This document shows, piece after piece, positions 1-7,802 of a DNA stretch of 15,849 bases. Both the position numbers and the translations under genes were made by a program. This DNA is from an uncultured Collinsella sp. GTDB lineage: Bacteria; Actinomycetota; Coriobacteriia; Coriobacteriales; Coriobacteriaceae. The stretch is taken from positions 1 to 15,849 of the forward strand of contig CABUOF010000050.1 of assembly GCA_902493125.1 (NCBI GenBank), written 5' to 3'. How positions within the stretch are numbered: position 1 is the first letter of the stretch; the number at the start of each line of letters is the position of its first letter. The notes beneath the pieces were generated by a model. It saw only the letters and a list, made by a program, of their open reading frames with translations, was not told the DNA's origin and searched no databases.

Positions 1-385
1 CCATCTCTTGGGTATCTGTTTCGCCGAGCTGCTCGAGGAAGGCCGCGGTGCGGTTCTCGAATTCCCGACGTTTGATTTCGAGATCCTGGAATCCTTTGTC
101 GGTCACCGTGACGTGCACGCGACGACGGTCGGTCTTTGAGTGCTCGCGCTCGACCCAGCCCTTGGCTTCGAGAGCGCGTAGGATATTGGCGATGCGGGCA
201 CTCGAGACCCAGGCGCGATCAGCGAGTTCGCTCGGCGTGAGCGAACCGCCGGCGAGTATGAGGGCGCGCATGACGGCCATCTCGCCGCCGAGGGCTTTGT
301 CCGCAAAGCGCGAAATGCGCTGATGCATGCTGCCGAACTCGGTAAGGAGCTGGCGCCCAAGTTCACGGAAATCGGTATCTTCCAC
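1..385 (-). CDS. MarR-family transcriptional regulator (3' end outside window)
   Basis: Read on the minus strand from a GTG at 385-383, this frame stays open to the window edge (128 residues seen). The sequence shows a helical N-terminus, then a winged helix-turn-helix at about residues 47-98: LTPSELADRAWVSSARIANI, followed by the wing segment with REHSKTDRRRVHVTVTDKG. The DRR...VTxxG pattern is the MarR wing signature. The GTG start is supported by an AGGGG Shine-Dalgarno six bases upstream (minus strand). A downstream ATG at residue 20 is possible but has no better ribosome site. MarR proteins bind DNA as dimers and respond to small ligands or redox signals; no ligand can be inferred here. 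The gene is divergent from the pyruvate formate-lyase genes, but about 550 bp separate them, so control of those genes is only a possibility. The C-terminal dimerisation helices lie outside the window. Confidence 0.85.
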   Translation of the reverse strand, partial: MEDTDFRELGRQLLTEFGSMHQRISRFADKALGGEMAVMRALILAGGSLTPSELADRAWVSSARIANILRALEAKGWVEREHSKTDRRRVHVTVTDKGFQDLEIKRREFENRTAAFLEQLGETDTQEM

Positions 386-419
386 CGAAAACCCCTAACA
401 CTAGAAACTATTTTCGGTG
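383..419 (-). promoter_or_regulatory. Inverted repeat over the MarR start codon
   Basis: CACCGAAAA (383-391) and TTTTCGGTG (411-419) are perfect 9-bp inverted arms with a 19-nt spacer. On the minus-strand transcript the right arm contains the GTG start codon, and the AGGGG Shine-Dalgarno lies in the loop. It could be an autoregulatory operator, as is usual for MarR genes, or an RNA hairpin limiting translation. The sequence alone does not decide. Confidence 0.45.
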
Positions 420-934
420 AAAGATGATACCCTTGCACGCGTACCCTATGCGGTAGATTTTAGGACATGTCTAGAAAACTACCTTTAGGCGACCTCCGTG
501 CACCGTCGGCACCAGCAAAGTTAGGGGTAGATCGTTAGGCATGTTCCAAAGCCTACTCAGAGGCACTTTACCCTGCTAAAGCTGGCATAACAGCTAGAGC
601 GAACGTCGTACAAAGGCAAGGAAAAATAACATACAAATCGGTGAACGGTAGTTGTTCGCGCTCGCATTTCCTGCGGGTTTGTAAAAAACGCCTTTATGAT
701 ATAAAAAAAGAAACATATAACAGCCCAGATGGAGAGGGTGGCTATGTTATCCTTCTCAGACGGGTGAAATCTTGGGTTTTGGGTTGTAGTTCCAAGGTGG
801 ACAAACGTTTTTCCTGCACCAACGTGTGGTGAAGAACGGAAGAAGCCGGTAGTGCAAGCCGAAAATTCAAGAATTCAATAAGCAGCGGTGTGAGAGAGCG
901 CCGCATTACACGTAACTAGGAGCGTGGTTACACA
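386..934. other. Intergenic leader region, no convincing gene
   Basis: This 549-bp stretch separates the MarR gene from the pyruvate formate-lyase genes. It is AT-richer than its surroundings, especially around 680-720. I see a near-palindrome GACATGTC at 464-471, a weak hairpin AGCTG-N6-CAGCT near 580-595 and a possible -10 box TATGAT at 695-700 without a good -35 partner. No tRNA, riboswitch I recognise or conserved protein was found. The only open frame (641-832, GTG start) has no Shine-Dalgarno sequence and an unconvincing composition. The length suggests a long regulated promoter or leader for the oxygen-sensitive enzyme downstream. Confidence 0.4.
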
Positions 935-2986
<2,052 letters not shown>

Positions 2987-2987
2987 C

Positions 2988-3012
2988 TATTGTTAGTGCT
3001 ATACTAACAATA
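2988..3012 (+). promoter_or_regulatory. Hairpin 1 between the two pyruvate formate-lyase genes
   Basis: TATTGTTAGT (2988-2997) and ACTAACAATA (3003-3012) form a perfect 10-bp stem with a GCTAT loop, starting one base after the stop codon of the core gene. It is AT-rich and has no T-tract after it, so it is unlikely to be a terminator. An RNA processing or stability role is an inference. Confidence 0.6.
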
Positions 3013-3028
3013 ACGATTACTGATTAGC

Positions 3029-3048
3029 GCGCCGGTTTCGGCCGGCGC
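3029..3048 (+). promoter_or_regulatory. Hairpin 2 between the two pyruvate formate-lyase genes
   Basis: GCGCCGG (3029-3035) pairs with CCGGCGC (3042-3048) over TTTCGG. A further T-G pair would leave a TTCG tetraloop, which is very stable in RNA. It lies 12 bases upstream of the Shine-Dalgarno of the radical-domain gene and has no T-run. It may block 3' exonucleases or set the relative output of the two subunits; this is inference. Confidence 0.6.
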
Positions 3049-3071
3049 CTATTAATCGAAGGAGACACATT

Positions 3072-3323
3072 ATGAAGGTTTCTGAAGTTTCCGAGACCCA
3101 GGCCGATAACCTGGTCCACATGCTCGACGCTTACGCCGAGAAGGGTGGCCACCACCTGAACATCAACGTCTTCAACCGTGAGACGCTGCTCGACGCTCAG
3201 GCTCACCCCGAGAAGTATCCGCAGCTGACCATCCGCGTTTCCGGCTACGCCGTGAACTTCCACACGCTCACCAAGGAGCAGCAGGACGAGGTCATTTCGC
3301 GTACCTTCCACGATAAGTTCTAA
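3072..3323 (+). CDS. Stand-alone glycyl-radical subunit of pyruvate formate-lyase (GrcA/YfiD-like)
   Basis: This 83-residue protein equals the C-terminal glycyl-radical domain of Pfl[21 protein letters not shown], then [13 protein letters not shown] with the radical Gly58, then [14 protein letters not shown]. In E. coli the same sequence is the last part of PflB (Gly734), and a related separate protein, GrcA/YfiD, replaces oxygen-cleaved radical domains. Here the upstream core has no such domain of its own, so this is best read as an obligatory partner rather than a spare part. Translation starts at ATG 3072 behind a good GGAG seven bases upstream. The first 12 or so residues ([12 protein letters not shown]) have no match in the fused enzyme. 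The radical would be introduced by the PflA-type activase at 10564-11367. The split is firm from the sequence; complex formation is inferred. Confidence 0.92.
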   Translation: MKVSEVSETQADNLVHMLDAYAEKGGHHLNINVFNRETLLDAQAHPEKYPQLTIRVSGYAVNFHTLTKEQQDEVISRTFHDKF

Positions 3324-3350
3324 AGGGTTCAACTCCTGTAGGATTACTGG

Positions 3351-3473
3351 GGCCGGTTTTGGGTTATTTTCCAAAACGTCCTCGGACATGCAAAGAGGCT
3401 CCGCTGCGCGCGTTGCGCGGCGGGGCCTCTTTGCGTCCTGCGGGATGTTTTGGAAAATAACCCAAAACCTGCC
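3351..3473 (+). terminator. Nested long inverted repeat after the pyruvate formate-lyase genes
   Basis: A perfect 23-bp inverted repeat (3355-3377 with 3447-3469) encloses an inner hairpin: GCAAAGAGGC (3390-3399) pairs with GCCTCTTTGC (3425-3434), and CCGC and GCGC pairs continue inward to a GCGTT loop at 3410-3414. Outer extensions GGC/GCC and TCC/GGA add pairs. It lies 27 bp after the stop codon, before the lacI transcription unit. The AAAGAGGC...GCCTCTTT core is terminator-like and could work in both directions, although no long T-run follows. Confidence 0.65.
3401..3453 (+). repeat. Dispersed hairpin repeat, copy 1
   Basis: The segment CCGCTGCGC (3401-3409), GCGCGGCGGGG (3415-3425), CGTCCTGCGG (3434-3443) and TTTTGG (3448-3453) recurs in the same order and nearly the same spacing on the minus strand at 15849-15795. 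This suggests a mobile or dispersed palindromic repeat rather than an ordinary gene-specific terminator. Confidence 0.5.
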
Positions 3474-3594
3474 AAGCGGGGTTCTTCGGAGTCACCCTTT
3501 AGGCGGAACTCTCCTAATTATTTGGATGAGTCGTTTACTTACTTGTACTGTTACCGTCTTCCCGCTCTTGTTGGGGTATGCTTTGTTCGTATGT

Positions 3595-3607
3595 AAACGT
3601 ATGACAT
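3595..3607 (+). promoter_or_regulatory. Candidate LacI operator O1 (upstream of lacI)
   Basis: AAACGTATGACAT matches the motif AAACGNNTGACAT shared with three sites upstream of the sugar operon (4693-4773). It lies 19 bp before the lacI start, so binding would repress lacI itself. Confidence 0.5.
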
Positions 3608-3626
3608 GTTGATGGGGGAGGGTGCT

Positions 3627-4637
3627 ATGGCTCGCGAGAGTGCTCGTTCTAAGGATACGGCTAAGCCTGGCATCAAGGAAGTTGCGGCGGTGGCGGGGGT
3701 TTCGCCTACTACGGTATCTCGCGTGCTTAATAATCGCGGCTATATTAGCCAAGAGACCCGCGATAAGGTCCATGCCGCGATGAAGCGCATCAACTATACG
3801 CCCAACGATATCGCCCGTGCCATGCTCAACGGTCGCCTGAATCTTATCGGTATGATCGTCCCCTATGTCAGCAGTCCGTTTCATGCCCAAGTGGTTCAAG
3901 TCATTGAGCATACCCTGGCCGAAAACGGTTTTAAGATGCTGCTGTGCAATAGCGCCAATCGACCCGAGCTTGAGCGCTCTTATATCGACATGCTTCGACG
4001 CAATATGGTTGATGGCGTCATCGTCAACTCGCTTAATATCGGTGCCGAGGCGTATGCCGAGATGGGCTTGAGTCTGGTTGGTATCGACTGCGACCTTGGC
4101 GAAGCCTCTGTTCAGATTGCGAGCGACAGCTATAGCATCGGCGAACTTGCCACGCGTCGCCTGATCGATGACGGATGTTCACGCATCCTGTGCCTGCGCA
4201 GCAATAGCCGCATGCGCATGCCTGCCAATAAGCGTACCGATGCCTACCTCGATGTTGTTGAGCAGGCCGGTTTGCCCGCGCTTGTCCGTGAGGTCGAGTT
4301 CGTTAAGCCCGACGACGAAAAGAGTGCGGTCGTTGCGAAGATCCTCGATGAGAACCCCGATATTGACGGCATCTTTGCGGGAGACGACACGATGGCGGCT
4401 ATCTGTCTTAACGTGATGAAGCAGCGCGGCTTGAGCGCTCCGGGCGATATTAAGGTCGTGGGCGCGGATGGTGCCCGCCGCACTATGACGTTTATGCCTG
4501 ACTTAACAACCGTTCGCCAAGATATCGATCGCATCGGAGAGCTCGCGGCGCAATCCATCATTGCTCTTATTAACGGCGAAAAGCCCGAATCGAATATCAA
4601 GCTCCCCGTTGAACTCATTGAGGGTAAAACCGCGTAG
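3627..4637 (+). CDS. LacI-family transcriptional repressor of the sucrose/fructoside operon
   Basis: The 336-residue protein has an N-terminal LacI helix-turn-helix at about residues 14-60 (IKEVAAVAGVSPTTVSRVLN, then the hinge segment YTPNDIARAMLNGR). The periplasmic-binding-protein-like sensor domain follows (LIGMIVPYVSSPFHAQVVQV; later GIFAGDDTMAA, VVGADGARR, LTTVRQD). The start at ATG 3627 is preferred over the in-frame ATG at 3606 because a GGGGGAGGG Shine-Dalgarno (3614-3622) precedes it. The gene directly precedes an operon of GH32 hydrolases and a PTS permease, the arrangement seen for ScrR/SacR-type repressors. The effector is therefore probably sucrose, fructose or a phosphorylated derivative; that part is inferred from context. 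Candidate operators occur before this gene and before the operon. Confidence 0.92.
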   Translation: MARESARSKDTAKPGIKEVAAVAGVSPTTVSRVLNNRGYISQETRDKVHAAMKRINYTPNDIARAMLNGRLNLIGMIVPYVSSPFHAQVVQVIEHTLAENGFKMLLCNSANRPELERSYIDMLRRNMVDGVIVNSLNIGAEAYAEMGLSLVGIDCDLGEASVQIASDSYSIGELATRRLIDDGCSRILCLRSNSRMRMPANKRTDAYLDVVEQAGLPALVREVEFVKPDDEKSAVVAKILDENPDIDGIFAGDDTMAAICLNVMKQRGLSAPGDIKVVGADGARRTMTFMPDLTTVRQDIDRIGELAAQSIIALINGEKPESNIKLPVELIEGKTA

Positions 4638-4692
4638 TTCATCCCGTGCCAAAAGAATTCCTCAAACACCTCTGATGACCGTTCGCCGGCAT

Positions 4693-4705
4693 ATGTCAAC
4701 CGTTT
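4693..4705 (-). promoter_or_regulatory. Candidate LacI operator O2
   Basis: ATGTCAACCGTTT is the reverse complement of AAACGGTTGACAT and fits the AAACGNNTGACAT motif. It sits about 45 bp upstream of the -35 box and could support looping with O3/O4. Confidence 0.5.
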
Positions 4706-4743
4706 GCCGACGACTGGAACTGCGAAAAGACGTATTGGTGTGA

Positions 4744-4756
4744 AAACGTTTGACAT
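4744..4756 (+). promoter_or_regulatory. Candidate LacI operator O3
   Basis: AAACGTTTGACAT, with a palindromic AAACGTTT core typical of LacI-family sites, overlaps the -35 box TTGACA at 4750-4755. Confidence 0.6.
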
Positions 4757-4778
4757 ATGAAAACGATTGACATATCTT
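4750..4778 (+). promoter_or_regulatory. Sigma-A-type promoter of the sucrose/fructoside operon
   Basis: A perfect -35 TTGACA (4750-4755), a 17-bp spacer and TATCTT (4773-4778) precede the GH32-like gene by 43 bp. Operators O3 and O4 cover the -35 box and the spacer, so repressor binding would block polymerase. A second TTGACA at 4767-4772 is part of O4. Confidence 0.75.
4761..4773 (+). promoter_or_regulatory. Candidate LacI operator O4
   Basis: AAACGATTGACAT repeats the motif of O3 exactly 17 bp downstream, inside the promoter spacer. The tandem copies on the same helical side trend suggest cooperative binding, which is inferred. Confidence 0.6.
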
Positions 4779-4821
4779 GCAGTTGTACCGAGTTAGTATC
4801 TCGTGAGAAAGGAAGTCTCGG

Positions 4822-6204
4822 ATGCACAAGGTGTATTACCAGCCTGAGGGAATTTGGGTAGGCGACATCATGCCGTACGGCGAGGACGGCACGTTCTATC
4901 TCTATCATCAGCGTGACACGCGAAACCCCGGACCTTTCGGAGAGCCGTTTGGCTGGGCACTCGCGACAACCAAGGACTTCGTCAATTACAAAGACTTTGG
5001 CGAGAGCCTTGAGCGTGGCGGCGACGAGGAAGTCGACCAGTATGTTTATGCCGGCACGGTGTTTAAGGTGGGCGACAAGTACCATGCGCTCTACACTGGT
5101 TGCAATCGCGATAAGGTCAAGGCACGCTTGATGAAGCAGGTTCTTCTTCACGCAACGAGTGACGACGCCGTCAAGTGGGAGAAGAACATCGCCGAGACGC
5201 TGCTTCCGCCCCAGGAGGGTTACGATGACCGCAACTGGCGCGATCCCTTTGTGCTTTGGGATGAGGAGAACGAAGAGTACATGCTCATCCTCGGCACGCG
5301 CGTGGGCGAGGACAAGCGTCTGATGACCGGTCGTCTGGTCAAGTTCACCTCCAAGGACCTGGATACCTGGGAGTTCCAGGGCGACTGGTGGAATCCGGGC
5401 CTGTACACCATGTTCGAGATGCCTGATCTCTTTAAGATGGGCGACTGGTGGTATCTGGTGTTCTCCGAGTACAGTGATGGCAACAAGACCCGTTACCGCA
5501 TGTCTCGCTCTATCAACGGTCCTTGGATCACTCCTGCGGACGATTCCTTCGATGGCCGCGCGTACTATGCCGCGCGTACCGCATTTGACGGCGAGCGCCG
5601 CGTTCTCTTTGGTTGGGTTCCTACGCGTGACGAGGGCGGTGACCCCAGCTCTTACCTGTGGGGTGGCACCTTTATGCCTCTCGAGATCGTTCAGCGTGTT
5701 GACGGAACGCTCGGCACCAAGCTTCCTGACAGCATGCTTGGCGCCTTTGGCGAGGCTAAGGCAGTCGAGGCCTTTGAGCTCTCCTGCGAGTCGGGCAAGG
5801 TCGAGCAGGTGCTCGCCGCGGATGCCGGTTCCACCTATATGCTCGATGCCGACATCGAGCTCGCCGGTGACGCTGCCGGCTTCTCGGTGAAGCTTGCCGA
5901 GGACGCCGAGTCCGGTCTTGCCTATGAGTTCCGCGCCAACCTGCGTGAGGGCAAGCTCGAGTTTACGGCGGCCCCCCAGTATCCGTGGTTCCAGGTCAAC
6001 AACATGGGCCTCGAGCGTCCGTTGTTCTTTAAGGGCGAGGGCACTCATCATGTGCGCCTGGTCGTTGACGACGATATCGCGACCATCTTTGTCGATGATG
6101 TTGCGCTTAACGCTCGATTCTGCAATAAGCAGGGCCAGGGTGTGGCGCTGACGGTCACCGACGGTACGCTTAAGTGCGCAAATGCAACGATCGCGTCTCT
6201 GTAA
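4822..6204 (+). CDS. Divergent GH32-like beta-fructosidase
   Basis: This 460-residue protein has the layout of glycoside hydrolase family 32: a five-bladed propeller (about 1-310) and a C-terminal beta-sandwich (about 320-460). The candidate catalytic residues are Asp15 (GIWVGD), Asp141 in NWRDPFV and Glu199 in FEMPDLF. These correspond to the family's WMNDPNG nucleophile, RDP stabiliser and ECPDLF acid/base. The first motif is strongly altered (no NDPNG) and the acid/base motif has Met instead of Cys, so this is a distant subgroup whose substrate may not be plain sucrose-6-phosphate. There is no signal peptide, so it acts in the cytoplasm on imported substrate. It is the first gene after the operator-promoter region, with AAAGGAAG upstream of ATG 4822, and lies 45 bp before the PTS permease gene. 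A GH43-type relative with another activity cannot be excluded. Confidence 0.82.
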   Translation: MHKVYYQPEGIWVGDIMPYGEDGTFYLYHQRDTRNPGPFGEPFGWALATTKDFVNYKDFGESLERGGDEEVDQYVYAGTVFKVGDKYHALYTGCNRDKVKARLMKQVLLHATSDDAVKWEKNIAETLLPPQEGYDDRNWRDPFVLWDEENEEYMLILGTRVGEDKRLMTGRLVKFTSKDLDTWEFQGDWWNPGLYTMFEMPDLFKMGDWWYLVFSEYSDGNKTRYRMSRSINGPWITPADDSFDGRAYYAARTAFDGERRVLFGWVPTRDEGGDPSSYLWGGTFMPLEIVQRVDGTLGTKLPDSMLGAFGEAKAVEAFELSCESGKVEQVLAADAGSTYMLDADIELAGDAAGFSVKLAEDAESGLAYEFRANLREGKLEFTAAPQYPWFQVNNMGLERPLFFKGEGTHHVRLVVDDDIATIFVDDVALNARFCNKQGQGVALTVTDGTLKCANATIASL

Positions 6205-6249
6205 TGGCATCAAAACGTCTTATGATTTCGTAAAGGAATGGAGAGGAAC

Positions 6250-7701
6250 ATGGACTACAAAGTAGTGTCTCAGCAAGTCGTCGATAACGTCGGCGGTCTG
6301 GAGAACATCGAGGGCGCCACGCATTGCGTTACGCGTCTGCGTCTGGTGCTCAAGGATACGAGCAAGTACAACAAGGCCGAGCTCGAGAACATCGATGGCG
6401 TCAAGGGCGTGCTGTACAACAGCGGCCAGCTCATGATCATCTTCGGTACCGGTACCGTCAACAAGGTTTACGATGAGTTTATGGCTCTGACGGGCGTTAA
6501 GGAGATTAGCGCTTCCGAGGTCAAGGGCGCCGAGGCGGACAAGAAGGGCAAGTTCTTCTCGGTCCTCAAGGTATTCTCGGACATCTTTATCCCCATCATT
6601 CCCGCTTTCGTCGGCGCTGCTATCATCATCGGCCTTAAGTCGCTGATTGTTGCCAACGGCCTCTTTGGCATGGAGGGCAGCCTCGCCGATCACAGCGAGT
6701 TCCTCAAGAACCTCGCAAGCTTCTTTGCCATTATCGCCACCACCTTCGACTACCTACCTGTCCTGGTTATGTACAGCGCGGTCAAGCGTTTTGGCGGTAA
6801 CCCGATCCTGGGCATCCTCGTCGGTATCGTCATGGTTCACCCGAGCCTTATGAACCGTAACACGTTCGTTATGGACCCGACGGGTGCTGAGTACTGGAAC
6901 TTCGGTCCGCTCTCCATTCCCATGGTTGCTTTCCAGGGCGGCGTGTTCCCTGCAATCCTGACTGCCTGGTTTATGGCCAAGGTCGAGAAGATTGCCCAGA
7001 AGTACATCCCCGAGGTCGTTTCGTTCGTCTTTGTCCCGACCGTTACCCTGATTCTTGCTAACGTCGCCCTGTTCACCGTGTTCGGCCCGCTCGGCAACCT
7101 GATCGGCGACGTCCTCGCCGGCGTAATCGATATCCTGTACAACAGGATGGGCGTCTTTGGTGCCTTTGTCTTCGCCGCGTTCCTGCAGCCGCTTGTCGTT
7201 ACCGGTACGCATCAGTTCATCCAGGGTATCGAGGCAAACCTCGTTGCCACGACTGGCTTCAACTACATCCAGGCCATCTGGTCGGTTTCCATCATCGCCC
7301 AGGGCGGCGGCGCCATCGGCATGTACCTCATTCACAAGAAGCATTCCAAAGAGCGCAACATCTGCATGTCGTCCTTTATCCCGACGCTGGTCGGTATCTC
7401 CGAGCCCGCAATCTTTGCTGCAAACATGCGCTACTCGATCATCCCGTTCATCTGCGCTTGCATCGGTGCAGGCTGCGGCGGTGCCTTCGTGAAGCTCTTT
7501 GAGGTGCGCGCCATCGGTCAGGGTCTGACCGGCGTGCTTGGCCTGCTCATCGTCACGCCCGAGACGCTCGTGTGGTATGTGGCTGGCAATCTCATCGCCT
7601 TCATCGTGCCGATCGTCTTGATCTTTGCCTACAACAAGGCAAAGGGCGTGCCGACCACCGATGAAGAGGGCGCTGGCGCTGGCTTCGACGTTAGCTTCTA
7701 G
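6250..7701 (+). CDS. PTS EIIBC permease, sucrose/beta-glucoside type
   Basis: The 483-residue membrane protein imports and phosphorylates a sugar. Residues 1-80 form the EIIB domain with phospho-Cys26 in ATHCVTRLRLVLKD. From about residue 105 the EIIC domain begins (FSDIFIPIIPAFVGAAIIIG) and runs through many hydrophobic segments, including the substrate-site region GTHQFIQGIEANL and the later GISEPAIFA motif. No EIIA domain is fused or encoded nearby, so phosphate must come from an EIIA elsewhere, as in classical sucrose systems. ATG 6250 is chosen over 6238 because GGAGAGG lies at proper spacing upstream. The neighbours are two GH32 hydrolases, supporting sucrose or another fructoside as substrate. 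Exact specificity within the glucose/sucrose EIIBC group cannot be read from the sequence. Confidence 0.93.
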   Translation: MDYKVVSQQVVDNVGGLENIEGATHCVTRLRLVLKDTSKYNKAELENIDGVKGVLYNSGQLMIIFGTGTVNKVYDEFMALTGVKEISASEVKGAEADKKGKFFSVLKVFSDIFIPIIPAFVGAAIIIGLKSLIVANGLFGMEGSLADHSEFLKNLASFFAIIATTFDYLPVLVMYSAVKRFGGNPILGILVGIVMVHPSLMNRNTFVMDPTGAEYWNFGPLSIPMVAFQGGVFPAILTAWFMAKVEKIAQKYIPEVVSFVFVPTVTLILANVALFTVFGPLGNLIGDVLAGVIDILYNRMGVFGAFVFAAFLQPLVVTGTHQFIQGIEANLVATTGFNYIQAIWSVSIIAQGGGAIGMYLIHKKHSKERNICMSSFIPTLVGISEPAIFAANMRYSIIPFICACIGAGCGGAFVKLFEVRAIGQGLTGVLGLLIVTPETLVWYVAGNLIAFIVPIVLIFAYNKAKGVPTTDEEGAGAGFDVSF

Positions 7702-7738
7702 TTGAGCCGTTCAGCGTAATGTGCGGATAAGTCCATTT

Positions 7739-7780
7739 GGGGAAGGGCGTTCGGCTCGTGTGAGTCGAGCGTCCTTTCCC
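7739..7780 (+). promoter_or_regulatory. Long intercistronic hairpin between EIIBC and scrB
   Basis: GGGGAAGGGCGTTCGGCTC (7739-7757) pairs fully with 7762-7780 over a GTGT loop. All 19 positions pair, four of them G-T wobbles on RNA. No T-tract follows. It ends 22 bp before the scrB start, whose Shine-Dalgarno is weak (GAGAAAG). A role in attenuating or stabilising parts of the operon mRNA is likely but unproven. Confidence 0.6.
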
Positions 7781-7802
7781 ATAGACGAGAAAGTCAACGG
7801 CG

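Noticed and set aside
103..438. Minus-strand frame of 111 residues at the left edge
   Set aside because: It lies in another frame than the winged-helix MarR protein, which reads through the same bases with clear family motifs.
637..660. Possible Rex-like site GTGAAC-N7-GTTCGC before the pyruvate formate-lyase
   Set aside because: Arms and spacing differ from the known Rex palindrome (TTGTGA-type arms with a short spacer), and only weak symmetry is seen.
641..832. Small frame (63 residues) in the leader before the pyruvate formate-lyase
   Set aside because: GTG start without Shine-Dalgarno, no known motif and AT-rich non-coding-like composition.
4696..6213. 505-residue open frame antisense to the GH32-like gene
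   Set aside because: A codon-bias shadow of the real gene. It also runs over the operator-promoter region.
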